Source: Nymphaea colorata
Lineage: Eukaryota > Streptophyta > Magnoliopsida > Nymphaeales > Nymphaeaceae
Length of the DNA: 64,000 bases
Direction: 5' to 3'
Assembly: GCF_008831285.2 (NCBI RefSeq)
Contig: NC_045151.1
Coordinates: 6,461,682-6,525,681 of the forward strand
A model generated the notes under the pieces. It worked only from the letters and a program-made list of their open reading frames with translations. It was not told the origin of the DNA and did not search any database. The position numbers were made by a program, and so were the translations under genes. Shown here in pieces: positions 33,989-45,977 of this stretch; the first letter of the stretch is position 1, and each line of letters opens with the position of its first letter.

Positions 33989-36900
33989 GCTTTCACATTA
34001 TTTTCCATTCCAGACAAAAACTGTGCAGTGGGGGTGGGCCCCCTTCCTTTATTTCTTTAAACATCGGAGAATATTTACAACAAAAAATGGGCCCCCCTAA
34101 AGGACCTTATCCCACATTTACAATGTCTTTCAATGGATCCTACCTACCATGAGTATGGATCCATTTCCTAACCAAGCCAAAGATGGCGCTTGAGCCAGCT
34201 GATAACACAATTGCTTTCCTTGCATTCCAAGTGACGCTTCCAACCACCACTGTTAAGACTGGAGAAGAACTTGCTCCTTGTTATCTTCAATGTTCTCCAA
34301 AAAAAACACATACATTCCATGAGAAGTTTTGTCTCCTTCATCCTGATATGGTCCTCAAACCAACAGGCAATCCCAAAACAGAAGCACCCAAGTGCATCTC
34401 TGGTCAGACCAGCAACGCGTTTCCTGCCTCCCTTGCTCCAAGAACTCAGACTAATGTTAATCCAAATGTTGTCTGGTTTGGTCTCTCTTCCCCACAAAAT
34501 TCCGGACCTTGGGCAAATCCTGTCTATAACCGGCTAATTATTCTTACAATTAAGGTTCAACTTCCACCAATGGTCCCTATACTGGTTCAAAAGCCGCTCA
34601 GCAAGTTAGCAAGCTTTGTGAAGCCTTTGTGTTTATGGTGGTTGTGAAGTTTCCAAATAAACCATATAGCCAGGTGGAAACTTTCTTTCCAGCACCTTGC
34701 CTAGTGCTCCATCTTCAGGCCCATTTTGCCACCATATCAACCCTTGGCCCAGTTCAGGAGGGGGGGATTGATGCCTTCCATACTTGTTGAGAATGGTCTT
34801 CCATATTGTTTCAACACCTCTACATTTCAAAAAGAGATGCCTGATATCTTCCTTGTTCTGATTACACTAGCATCTTGAAGCAAGCAGTCTACCTTGTTTC
34901 TGAACATAGGCGTTGGTCGGAAGGCGCCGTAACACTCCCATGTAGATCATCAAAGCAGCTCGAGAAAGGCCTCTACCGCTCCGTGTGAGTTTATCCCAAT
35001 TGACCACTTGGCCTTTCTTGTGAATCCTCTGCCATACTTCATATCTGATTATCTCCTCCCGACCTCTGTCCCGCCACACGAGAGCATCAGTCTTGTCTTT
35101 CATTAGAGATGGCCATGAGACGCTAACTCTAGGACTACCAAGAAACTCACATATGAACTCCTCATTTTCTTCAAACACCTCTTTGGGGGTGCAGCCCATG
35201 GTGTCTTGAACCCGATGATGGTGAGACGCCGAAATCAAATCTATCAGACGTTGTTGCCACCATAAATCAGTCCAGAGTTTGGTGTAGCTCCATCTCCTTT
35301 CTGCCGCCTGATTTTGTCCTTTATCTTACTCCAAGCCTGCATCAACCTCCTCCAAGAGTTCGACACCCTCTTACCGTTTGGCCCGCTATCCCAAAATTTT
35401 TTATGTTGCAGTATCGAGGTTTCACTAGTTCTGCCCAAGGAGAATCCCTGCTGAGCCACACATGACACCAGGCACGCCAAATTGGCAAGGTTACTCTCCT
35501 TAAGATCCCTAAGACCAACTCCATCTTCCTTTGGGAGGCACAATTTAGCCCATTTGATACAGTGGCAACCTTTGGTTTCCGCAAAATATGCCCCCACAGC
35601 AAGTCAAACCCCAACGACTTGAGTTTTTTGGATGTGGCAGCCGGGAGCTTGACCACTAAACTCCAAGAGCCAGGTAGCATGCTAGGATGTGCTTGATCAA
35701 GCAGAGCCTATGGACAAATGAGAGACTTTTCTGTTTCCATAGACCTAACTTCTGAGTGGCTCGGATGATCAATGGCCTGCATTGTTCCTCGGTAATATCA
35801 TGATATTGGAGCGGGACCCCAAGATAATTAATTGGTTGGGAGTTGACATCTCTGCCGGCCAATATCTCTCTCTATTCTTTGAGTCAACTGGTCATCCAAA
35901 TTGAAGACCATGACTGCACTAACGTTCATCATAAGCCCTGAGCAACTAGGGAACTCATCAATGCACCTCTTGAGGCTCTGAAAGTTTTCCATTTTCCTTT
36001 CTATGAAGAAGATAACATCATCTGCGTAGAATGTGGAAAAGGGAGGGCAGTCCTAGAGCCCATAGTTGGGACTCTGATATGCTTGTGGTTAACTTGAGCT
36101 GCCACACTTTGAGTCAGCATCTCCATGACTGTTAGGCATAGGTTGGGGGACAGCAGGTCTCCCTGTGTTAGCTCCTGTTATTCTCAAATCAAGCCCCTTC
36201 TTTATCATTAATGAGAAATGCAGATTTGACGCCACGGTGGTGACCACAGTCATGACTTTCTCGATCCACAATTCATGGACCCCAAGTTCTAAAGGGATTC
36301 CTTCAATAACTTCCAACTAACCTGGTCATATACGCTTGCTTAAGTCGATTTTTACACAAGCCGCCTTCTTCTTGTATTCAAGAATATGTGGACAATCTCT
36401 TGATTTAACTATTTTGAATGCACCTTCTTGGGAGGAAAACATTTTGGTTTTTGGAGATTACCCTGCTAAGGATGGGACACATCATTTTGACCATGATCCT
36501 GAACAGGCTGGAGCATAGAGAGATGAGGCGAAATTGATTTAGTTGCAAAGCACCTTGTTCCTTAGGGATGAGAACAATATGAGTTTTGTTGATGGACCTC
36601 ACCACCCTAATTGTGTTGAAGAAGTCACGCGCAGCACTAGAGACTTCCCCTTTAACCATACTCCAATTGCTTTGGAAAAACACATTCCCAAAACCGTTCG
36701 GCCCAGGGGCTGAGTCTCTTTCCACATCCCTCACCACCCACTCTATCTTGGCATCAGAAATAGGTTTGAGAAGATCAAGGTTTTCCCCTTGAGAGACAGT
36801 TGTAGCAGCTGGCCTGATCCTTAGCTGGATTCGAGAAGGTCTAAAAAAAATTCAATGCATGCTTCAAAAATCTTAGGATTGTCCACTACTGTGCGGCGAC

Positions 36901-37997
36901 CATGGGAAATGGCTTCAATCTTGTTGCGCCGTCTTCTCCCTTTGACCATCTTGTGGAAGAATTTCGTGTTCAGATCTTCGTCCTATATCCACCTTGTATG
37001 GGATTTTTTCTTCCAAAGCCTTCCTTCCATCCTTAAGAGGCTGGATACTTTTGTATTGACCTGCTTTCTTCCTCTAGTGCCTCTGGCGTACCACTTTAAG
37101 CACGAGCTTGAGCTTGCTTGAGCTTTAACGCTTCTGATTTTGTTAGAAAGATCATTCGCAACCCCTTGCACCACTCCTTTAATCTTTTCCTTGTTGCCTC
37201 CAGATTATGGATGAGGCAGATCATAGCACATCCACTAATTTCTTCCGCCCATGCTTCTTGGACTTGTTCCCCATATCCCTCCATCTCTTGCCAGTACTGA
37301 AAATAACAGAAAGGAGTTCTGCCCCAGGTAGAAAACCTACGACAATTAGCAACATGCAGCAAAACTGGATTATGAAAATAGTTCCTAGAAGCACCTCCAA
37401 ACGTAGAGCCAATTCAAAATCATCAATCTTAGACATTACGTTCTCTACACAGTTGTTAGTCTATGTGAATTTAACGTCCGGGCAAGAGATCTCAAGGGTC
37501 CCAGTCTGATCAACAAAATTGGACTAAGGCGGGACAAGTGTGGAGCACTAGCGCTCTACCGGTTTTCTTCTTAGCTTCTTAGAACAACATTAAAATCACC
37601 TATACAAATAACAGAGATATTACATTTACTGAGGACATTGTTAAGGAACGAGATTAAATTTTTCTTAATTCAAAAATCAGTGTGCATATAAAACCCTACT
37701 ACAGCAAAACTCATAGAAGAGGGAATCATATGAAATGTAAAATAACCCAGTGGGGTAATCATACTAATTCTGGGGGACTACCTCCTGAGGATCCCAGATT
37801 GCCAAAATGTGAGCCCAATGACTAGCAACATGAATATTGAAAACAACCTTTCTTTTTGGAAGCCTCAATAGACTGTAGCTACTTCTGATTAAGCTTTGTA
37901 CCAATAGCAATAGCAATAGAAGAATTCTTATTGTTGAGAGTTGCTAGGAACTCATGTTGGGACAGATTCACCGCCAGCCCACAGACATTCCAGGTTA
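33989..37997 (-). mobile_element. L1-type LINE, main part (ORF2 and 3' end)
   Basis: Minus strand. Endonuclease start NILTWNVCGL (at the copia junction, 37997) and a GDFNVVL block (~37580); FTYT/W-type block before 37440; linker with EATRKRLKEW (~37220); reverse transcriptase (36737-35700) with SAPGPNGFG, HIVLIPKEQG, FRLISLCSSLFRI and the catalytic FYADD (~36030); zf-RVT-type C-terminus (35238-34867). It has frequent stops and frameshifts. Eight T residues on plus (33981-33988) may be the remnant of its poly-A tail. The 5' continuation is at 45978-46880, beyond the inserted copia. Confidence 0.9.
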
Positions 37998-40530
37998 GAA
38001 TGTGTTAATGATAAGGCACAAATAAAAAATGAGAAAAGTTTTGACAATTATGAAGTTGTCAAAACCACTAGCTAACATTACAACTAAGACTGTTATCGAA
38101 AAATGTGCCAAAATTCTGTTGCTAAAATCTCTTAAGGTACTGTAACCCCCAATGCTGAAATCAAGGAGATTGATACAATAAAAGTTATATGTAAATCTTC
38201 TTGTGATAAATCTCTATTACTTAAATGATGGACATAGTGTGTCTCTCATAGTTTTGAGAGCTACTGTGGACTTAGGTACTGAGTACTGTTTGCATCCCAA
38301 AATTTTTGGTTGGTTTTGGAGTGCCCCAGAAAAATGAGATTTTTATTTGAAAATAAAAGAGAAAGGGACTCGCCCGTTGGTACGAGGATCAACCGTTCCT
38401 ATTACCGGGTGTAAAGAATCCAAGAGCTATGTTTATTATTGATGCATTTCATTTTGGCTTAAACATCTTTTCTATATGCGGTGTAGAAGAATAAAGTTTG
38501 ATGTTTCAAATTTTTGAAAAGGTTCTTGAACAATTGCTTGAGAATGTGAAACATTTTGATGAAAACTAGAGTTGGAAAATATTTTAAATATCATTTGAAA
38601 AGCTTGGGGAATCACTTTGAAGTCATTTTAGTGTTCTCTTAAGACTTTAAGTAGGTTTGAGATTTTGCTCTAATTCGGTTACCACCTAGTTAGATCTCCA
38701 TCTCATCTTGTTTAAATTCTTTTAGAGATGTGTTTGTGCTCATTTGTGATATTGAGTGGAAGTGAATGTATGGATGCATCAATCCTAAAATGAATGGAAG
38801 AAAAATGACTCATTCCTACCACAACATTCATCTAAGGCATTCCTACCATAACATACATCTAAAATTTTTGTTTTCATAGTTATCATATATAAGAAAGAAA
38901 AGCTTTTGTAAATGCATTGAGATTGTAGACCATCAAGCATGAATCCAATATTTGGTCATTACTTGAGTTGTGGTCTTAATGAAGTCGGTAAATGAAAAAA
39001 TTAAAATCTTAAATGGTAAAATATTGGAAGAATGAAAAAGATGAATGACTACATCCAAAGAGGGATATAAAGAAAGAAAAAGATCTTGAAAATCATAAAA
39101 TCACATGTTTTGAAAAAGAAAGATATGTATTTGTATACATATATGAAAGCTTATGAAAATGATGTTTATATCAAGTAAAGAGGAGAAGATCATTTTAGAA
39201 AAAGAAAGAGAGATTTTAAAACGGAATACACGTACATATATATATTTATATGTACGTATACAAGAGTTTATAAAAGTATGTTAAATCATATAAAGAGAAA
39301 CAACAAAGAAATATATTCATGTGCATGCATACGTATATAACATGTATATACGCATACATTTTCATGAATACGAAAATCAAGGAATGATTTGAAAATAGCC
39401 GACTTCAAATTTTGATATAGGCCGGAAGGAAGCTTGGACTCATGCAAGAGCCTAAGCTAAGTCTCCAAGGCCGCATTAGAGAGATTTCTTTTAAAAATGT
39501 TTTGAAAAATATGATTTACATAAAAACATAAAATGTTATGATTTGGTTTGCCACAAGGGATATATTTCTTCCACCGTTGGGTATTTAAGAAAAACAAATC
39601 ATACAATAAGATGCTCATTAGGGTTTCTAATGGGATGATTAAAAGAAAACTAACGCGAAATGTCATGCAAATGCATATTAACATGTACATATTCGTGACG
39701 GTTTCCCCGGGTTGGACAAGTCCCAACCTCAAAAATCAATATTAAGATAAAGAATTCTCAAACCACACTCTCATTCCCACCATACATTCACATATAGACG
39801 GAAAACCAAACAACTATGCATGGGTGATACATGGACAATATTCAAGGAAGGAAAGAGAGAGAGAGAGAAAGAAGATGATAGGAAGAGAAAGATTCAACTA
39901 GGAAGGAGGGCATAATATAACTATGAAATAAAAGATCATCTCATCTTTCCATGCTCTCGGTGCACTTGAGCATAGCCTCTTGTCTTTAAGAATAGATTGA
40001 GTGCTATCTCCTTTGGCCATGGGGGAGATGAAGATGAGAAGAAAATGAAGAAAAAAAGACAATGCTACATTCAATAAAAGGGAAAACATGATTCAATCAT
40101 GAAATGAAAGATTATCTCATCTTTTCATGCTCCCGGTGCACTTGAACATAGCATCTTGTCTCTAAAAAAAGGTTGAATGTTATCTCCTTTGGCCATGAGG
40201 AGATGAAGAAGAGAGGAAAATGAAGAAAGAAAGAGATGAGATATTGATTACATATCCCTAGTGAGAATAGCTTTTGAAAAAATGAACACCCTATATTGAA
40301 GATCCCTTTGAGTGAAGCTCCAAGATGATGCCTCCAAGAGGGTTGTGGCTTGCTCCAAGTTGAGAGGAGTGGAAAGAGGAAGAGGGAGAGAGAGAGAGCT
40401 CAAGAGAAACTCTAAGTCTTCAAGTGAATATACACTAGAGTTTCTCCCAAGGGCCAATCTTGCCCAAGAGGGGGGAAGTGAGGGGTATTTATAGAGAATT
40501 TTGGAGCCAAAACACTAAATTTGAATTTTT

Positions 40531-41030
40531 TGACCTAAAAAGACTAAAATCACCTTATAAAAAGAAACTTTTTGTCAAAAGAAAGAACAAATGAGTCATG
40601 TCCACCCAAAAAGACTAAAATCACCCTCTAAAAGAAGATTTTTTGTCAAAAAGAAAGACAAATTTGTCTTGTCCACCCAAAAAAGACTAAAATCACCCTC
40701 TAAAAGGAGACTTTTTATCAAAAGAAAGGGCAAATTGGTCTTGTCCACCCAAAAAGACTAAAAACACTCTTTAAAAGGAGACTTTTTGTCAAAAAAAAGG
40801 GCAAATTGGTCTTGTCCACCTAAAAAGACCAAAATCACCCTCTAAAAGGAGTTTTTTTTGTCAAAAAGAATGGCAAATTGGTTTTGTCCACCCAAAAAGA
40901 CGAAAATTACCCTCTAAAATGAGGTTCTTTGTAAAAAAGAAGAGGTAAATGAATTTTGTTTACCAAAAAGACCAAAATTACCCTCTTAAAGGAGGTTCTT
41001 TATAAAAAAAAAGAAGGGCAAATGGGTCTC
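40531..41030. repeat. 71-bp tandem repeat array inside the solo LTR
   Basis: About seven units with a 71-72 bp period, marked by AAAAAGACTAAAATCACCCT at 40541, 40612, 40684, 40755, 40826, 40898 and 40969. Each is followed by TTTTTGTCAAAA and a CAAATTGGTCTTGTCCACC block. Confidence 0.95.
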
Positions 41031-41130
41031 AAATGCTTGATTTGGATTTGAACTTGGGTTTTTAGATCTAATTTGGATTTGAACTTGGGTTTTTAGATCT
41101 AATTTGGATTTGGATTGTGGCTTTGGACCA
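41031..41130. repeat. Short ~33-bp tandem duplication in the solo LTR
   Basis: ATTTGGATTTGAACTTGGGT, then TTTTAGATCTA, occurs twice in direct order, with a third partial unit. Confidence 0.85.
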
Positions 41131-41253
41131 ATTTAGATCCAAAAATTGGGTTTTGTGTTTTTAATAAAAGAGGGCATTTTTTTTTTGAATAAATTTGGGG
41201 TGATTACAAGTGCCGGACCACGTTAAAACTGAGTTTCTTCCCTTCTTTTTTTA

Positions 41254-41265
41254 TGGTATCAGAGC
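41254..41265 (+). promoter_or_regulatory. Primer-binding site of the nested copia
   Basis: TGGTATCAGAGC immediately follows the 5' LTR; it is complementary to initiator tRNA-Met. Confidence 0.95.
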
Positions 41266-41346
41266 AGTGGTCTCATGGGCAGACGTGCTATCTTTTTTGG
41301 TGACTCGGAGCAGACACCCATCTTCTTTAGAATCATCTTGATTATC

Positions 41347-42330
41347 CAGCAGAGCATGGAAGCCACCAGAGATGCTAAGTATCTTTACCCCTATAACCTT
41401 ATTGTAGCAAATTTTGTTTCATTAAAGCTGAATCAATCGACCTTCCTACTATGGAAGACTCAGCTCCTTGGCCTTATTGAAAGTCAGAATATGCATGGTT
41501 TTATTAATGGGAACTTTCCCAAGCCTACTGAAATTGTAACAAGGAATAATGATCTTGTTGAAAATGTTGATTTTCTTGAATGGAAAAAATTAGGTTGTCT
41601 TTTGAGGGGATGGATCATCGAAACGCTCTCAGAAGGGGTCTTGGTTTAGTTGTTGGGTTGGAGACTTCAAAAGAAGTCTAGGATGCTCTTATCACTGCCT
41701 TTTCTCATGAATCAAGAGAACGTGAATTCTTGCTGACCCAACGATTACAACTTCATAGCAAAAAGGACTTATCTGTTGCCCAATATATAAGAAAGGTCAA
41801 GGCTATTTGTGATGAGTTGGCTGCCATAGGCAAGCCTATTTCTGATTGATATAAAGTATTCTAGTTATTAAATGGCCTAGGAAGTGGCTATGAGGCTTTC
41901 GTCACCTCCATGCTCACACAGCCTCCCACCATGCAATACACAGAAGTTGTTGCCTTATTGCATGCATATGAGACCATGCGAGCGCTTCATGCTAAAGAGG
42001 CTGGAATAAACCATCACTCAGCATTTGTTGTACAACAAAATCAGCAACCACGCACATACAATAAACACAATAAGTGAATTTCAATTTAGCAAGAAGAGGA
42101 TTCTCTCAAGCTAGTAATAATATGAGTAGAAATTCTCAAAACAAAGGTGATCCAAAGAAGGAGAAACAACCTGCAAATCCCTATAAAGGAATGATGTGCC
42201 AAATTTGCAATAAACCAAATCATGTGGTGCTGAATTGCTAGCACAGATTTAATCAAGCATTCCAAGCTGAAGATGTTCGAAAGGCCCTTGCTGCCTTAAA
42301 GATTGCTGATGGACAAGATCAAACCTGGTT
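41347..42330 (+). pseudogene. gag of the nested copia
   Basis: From MEATRDAKYLYPYN (41356) through SLKLNQSTFLLWKTQLLG, then after a stop near 41647 the UBN2-type region ESREREFLLTQRLQLHSKKD and LLNGLGSGYEAFVTSML. A zinc-knuckle remnant CQICNKPNHVVLNC lies at about 42199-42240. At least four stops. Confidence 0.85.
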
Positions 42331-43050
42331 CACAGACACAGGTGCATCCAACCATATCACAGATAATCTAGGTAATCTCTATTCTATACAGAAATATTAT
42401 GGAAATGAAAAAGTGGTGGTTGGCAATGGTGAAAAGTTTTCCATTACACATATTGGAATGGCCAAGATCTCTACCAATCGTCAAATGCTCACTCTAAACA
42501 ATGTCTTGGTCATTCCAAAAAGAAAAAAGAATCTCCTTTTTGTTAGTCAATTAACGTCCGATATGCCATACTCTCTTATGTTTGATGCTAACGACTTTGT
42601 GATAAATGATCAAGTGAGCAACAAAAGGGTGGCAATGGGAACTAGAGTTGGTGACCTCTATGGACTCCAGCGTGAAGGACATCTAGCTCTTTTATCCAGC
42701 CGATTCAAGTCTGCAAATGGAAGTACATGGCATGAGAGACTTGGGCATACTCATTTTCAAGTAATAAGTTTCTTAGAGAAACAAAATAAGATTAATGTTT
42801 CCTCTCAAAATGCTACCATGCATATTTGTGGGAGTTATCAATTAGGAAAAATGAGTCGACTTCCTTTTCAAGAACATTCTCAAGTGCCTTTTGAAAGAAT
42901 TCATTGTGATTTGTGGGGGCCAGCACCGATTATTTCTCATCAAAAGCTTCGATATTATGTTGTTTTCGTAGATGAATGCACGAGATTTATTTGGTTCTGT
43001 CCCTTGAAAAACAAATCAGGAATTTTTGTGAACTCCATACTATGATTAAA
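42320..43050 (+). pseudogene. Protease and integrase N-terminal region of the nested copia
   Basis: The protease active site WFTDTGASNH is at about 42329. The open frame 42413-43045 carries VVVGNGEKFSITHIG, LNNVLVIPKRKKNLLFVSQL, the pre-integrase WHERLGHTHF and the integrase opening FERIHCDLWGPAP, FVDECTRFIWFCPLKNK. Confidence 0.9.
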
Positions 43051-44037
43051 AATCATTTTGATGGGAAGATTACCATTTTTCAAATGGATGGAGGGGAATT
43101 TAATGGTAAAAACTTAGCATCATATTTGAAGGTAAATGACATTACTCATTATAAGGCACGCCGAAAAATGCCTGAACAAAATGGGATGGCAGAGAGGCAT
43201 CATCGCTCTATTACCGAACTTGGCCTCACTCTTTTATTTCATACCTACCTTCCTATGCGATTTTGGGTAGAAGCGTTCTCTACCGCAGAATGGTTAATAA
43301 ATAGACTTCCCTCACCTACACTTGACATGACCTCTCCTTATGAGAAATTATTTCACAAAGAGCATGATTATTCTGTTTTTTGCAGCTTTGGATGCAAGTG
43401 TTTCCCCTTTCTTGGTGACTACGCCAAGAACAAGTTTGAACCAAAAAGCTTACCATGTATTTTTCTTGGCTACTCTGAGCAACACAAAGGGTATAAGTGC
43501 CTATACCCACAAACTCGAAGAATCTTCATCTCACGTCATGTTGTATTTGACAAGAAAAATTTTCCATACAAACGGCCAAGCAAATTGTTTCTTCCTATGG
43601 ACTCGACTCAAGAGGTAACAAGTTTTAATGAGAGTGTAGGTGACCAAAGCAAGAGCCTAGTGTTCAATAACGATCCAAGAAGCCTCACATCTGATTACAA
43701 CAACAATTCTCAAGGTTCTATTTTGCCGAATGCTACTAATGAGACAGCCACCATGGGCACTACCTTAGATGGGCAGAATGACATTATCACAAGCGTTCAA
43801 GGAGAAGAAAATGTGTCAAACAATAATGACACTTGTAATGTTAGTGCTGAAAATATGAATATAGGGACAACAAGTGGCATTACCTTACATAGGCTGAATG
43901 GCATCACTACAAGTGATCAAGGAGAAAGAAATGTTTTCAACAATGATGACACATGTGATAGAGCTGAAACTATTAACATGCAAAATGATCATGAGGTCAC
44001 AATAAACAATAAAGCAACCAATGGTGACTCGTTCTAA
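42976..44037 (+). pseudogene. Integrase core to C-terminus of the nested copia
   Basis: The longest frame of the element (353 codons): FQMDGGEFNG, KMPEQNGMAERHHRSITE, FWVEAFSTAEWLINRLPSP, CIFLGYSEQHKGYKC, then a variable Asn/Thr-rich linker. The catalytic Asp of the SDGG-type motif is partly changed (MDGGEF). The frame overlaps the previous one through a frameshift near 43010. Confidence 0.9.
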
Positions 44038-45128
44038 GGATGAGATTGTAAAACCCAATCCTAAATATTTCATTGCTTGTTCTATTCCTCAAGAGCCTCG
44101 TTCCATCAAAGAAGCTCTCAATGACCCTAGCCGGATAAGAGCCATGCAAGAAAAAATACAAGCTCTCCATGATAATAATACATGAGATTTGGTTCCACTA
44201 AGGACATGCATGTTATCGACAGCAAGTGGGTTTTCAAAACAAAACTCCAAAGTGACGGAACAGTCAAGTGCCTTAAGGCTCGGCTTGTTGCTAAAAGATT
44301 TTCTCAAATCCTTGGAATAGACTTTCTGGAGACATTTTCACCGGTGGTAAAACCTGCCACTATCAGAATTGTTTTATCTATTGCTCTTCATCATGCATGG
44401 GATATTTGTCAACTTGACGTCAAAAATGCCTTTTTGCATGGACTTCTACAAGAACCAGTATATCTAGAATAACCATCTGGATTTCAGAATTCTCTCAAGC
44501 CAAATTATGTATGCAAGCTCAACGAGCTCTTTATGGTTTAAAACAAGCTCTTCGAACTTGGTATGACCAGTTTGGTACATTCCTTCTCTCTTTGGGATTT
44601 TTTGCAAGTGTTGTTGTTCCATCTCTTTTTGTGTGCCAAAATACATAAGGAATTCTTATTTTACTTTTATATGTCAATGATATTATCTTTACCGGGAGTG
44701 AGACAAAGATGCTACAAGATTTTATTTCTCAAGTCAGCTCAGAGTTTGCTATGAAGGATTTAGGATTTCTTCATTATTTCCTTGGAATAGAGGCTCATTT
44801 CAATTATCACTATCTTGTTCTCAATCAAAGGAAATATGCCTATGAGTTGCTTGATAAGGCCCACCTATTGAATGTCAAAGATGTGCCAACACCCATGGTC
44901 ACGAACTTTCACCCTTCATCAGCTCAATATGCAGCAGAAATTGATGCCACCATGTACAAAAGTTTGGTAGGGGGTTTACAATATCTAACTATGACAAGTC
45001 CTGATATATCATATAGTGTGAATTACATGAGCCAATTCATGCAAAATCCAACTTCATTTCATTTTTCTCTGGTTAAAAGAATATTGAGATATGTCCATGA
45101 AATGCTTGATATGAGATTAGACTCATGA
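44038..45128 (+). pseudogene. Reverse transcriptase of the nested copia
   Basis: Blocks: [55 protein letters not shown], then after stops the catalytic motif YVNDIIFTGS (~44670, the usual first Asp is Asn), and DLGFLHYFLGIEAHF. Stops at about 44160, 44470 and 44540. Confidence 0.92.
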
Positions 45129-45748
45129 GGAATTTAGCTATTGAACTCTCAACCTACTCGGATGCGGATTGGGCAGAATGTCCCCTTACTCGACGTTCAA
45201 CAACAGGATTTTGTACCTTTCTTGGAGTTAATCCTATCTCTTGGAGTGCAAAAAAGCAAAATTCAGTTGCTTGCTCAAGTACAGAAGCTGAATATAGGTC
45301 TATGGCATCCACTACCATTGAACTCATATGGCTCACCTACATATTGCGGGATATTGGAGTCAATATTTCTCAACCTCCAACACTATATTGTGACAATATC
45401 TCTGCTCTTCAAACCTCCATCAAACCAATGTTACATTCACGAAAGAAGCATGTCAATATTGATTACCATTTTGTTCATGAGAAACTTGCTATTGGCACTC
45501 TCATCACTAAATATATACCCTCTACTAAGCAAGTTGCTGACATATTTACAAAACCATTGCCTAGACTTCAACTTGAAGAATTACACAACAAACTTGGCGT
45601 ATGGATTGCATCCACTACCAGTTTGAGGGGCAATGTTAACGATAAGGCACAAATAAAAAATGAGGAAAGTTTTGACAATTATGAAGTTGCCAAAACCACC
45701 ACCGTGCAGGCTGGCCTAGCTAACGTTACAGCTAAGACTATTACCTAA
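45125..45748 (+). pseudogene. RNase H of the nested copia
   Basis: A 207-codon open frame with YSDADWAECPLTRRSTTGFC, SWSAKKQNSVACSSTEAEYR, YCDNISALQ, RKKHVNIDYHFVHEKL and VADIFTKPLPR. It is intact as a frame but detached from the rest of pol, and the tail runs into the 3' LTR. Confidence 0.9.
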
Positions 45749-45972
45749 ATGTGCCAAAATTCTGTTGCTAAAATCTCTCAAGATACAATAACCCCCAATG
45801 CTGAAATCAAGGAGATTGATACGATAAACATTACATGTAAATTTTCTTGTGATAAATCTGTATTATTTAAATGTTGGACATAGTGTGTCTCTCATAGTTT
45901 TGAGAGCTACCGTGGACATAGGTACATAGTACTGAACCACGTAAAAACTGAGTTTCTTCCCTTTTGTTTTTA
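45634..45972 (+). repeat. 3' LTR of the nested copia
   Basis: It starts TGTTAACGATAAGGCACA after the polypurine tract TTTGAGGGGCAA and ends CTTTTGTTTTTA before GAATG. It is 339 bp. The end is TA rather than the usual CA. Confidence 0.92.
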
Positions 45973-45977
45973 GAATG

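Larger units (their letters stand above)
38282..41213. mobile_element. Solo LTR (2,922 bp) of a large gypsy-type element, inserted in the copia 5' LTR
   Basis: The insert 38287-41208 begins TGTTTGCATCCCAAAATTTT and ends TTTGGGGTGATTACA, the TG...CA form of an LTR. Its flanks AGTAC (38282-38286) and AGTGC (41209-41213) differ at one base, consistent with a decayed 5-bp duplication; the intact 3' LTR of the copia shows the uninterrupted site. There is no coding region. Length, ends and internal tandem repeats fit LTRs of the Tat/Ogre/Retand group (inference). Strand is set by the TG...CA reading only. Confidence 0.82.
38003..41253 (+). repeat. 5' LTR of the nested copia, split by a solo LTR
   Basis: The left piece 38003-38286 starts TGTTAATGATAAGGCACA. 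The right piece 41214-41253 ends ...CTTCTTTTTTTA, directly before the primer-binding site. Together they align with 45634-45972. Confidence 0.92.
37998..45977 (+). mobile_element. Ty1/copia retrotransposon (Ale/Retrofit-like), nested in the LINE
   Basis: The element runs 38003-45972, flanked by the perfect 5-bp duplication GAATG (37998-38002, 45973-45977). Its own length is about 5.04 kb once the solo LTR in its 5' LTR is discounted. Order gag, protease, integrase, reverse transcriptase, RNase H is the copia order. The gag opening (FVSLKLNQSTFLLWKTQLLG) resembles Ale/Retrofit elements; that lineage is inferred. The coding region has several stops, so it is inactive. By eye the LTRs differ by roughly 20 substitutions plus a ~17-bp gap over ~310 bp. 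Confidence 0.93.
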
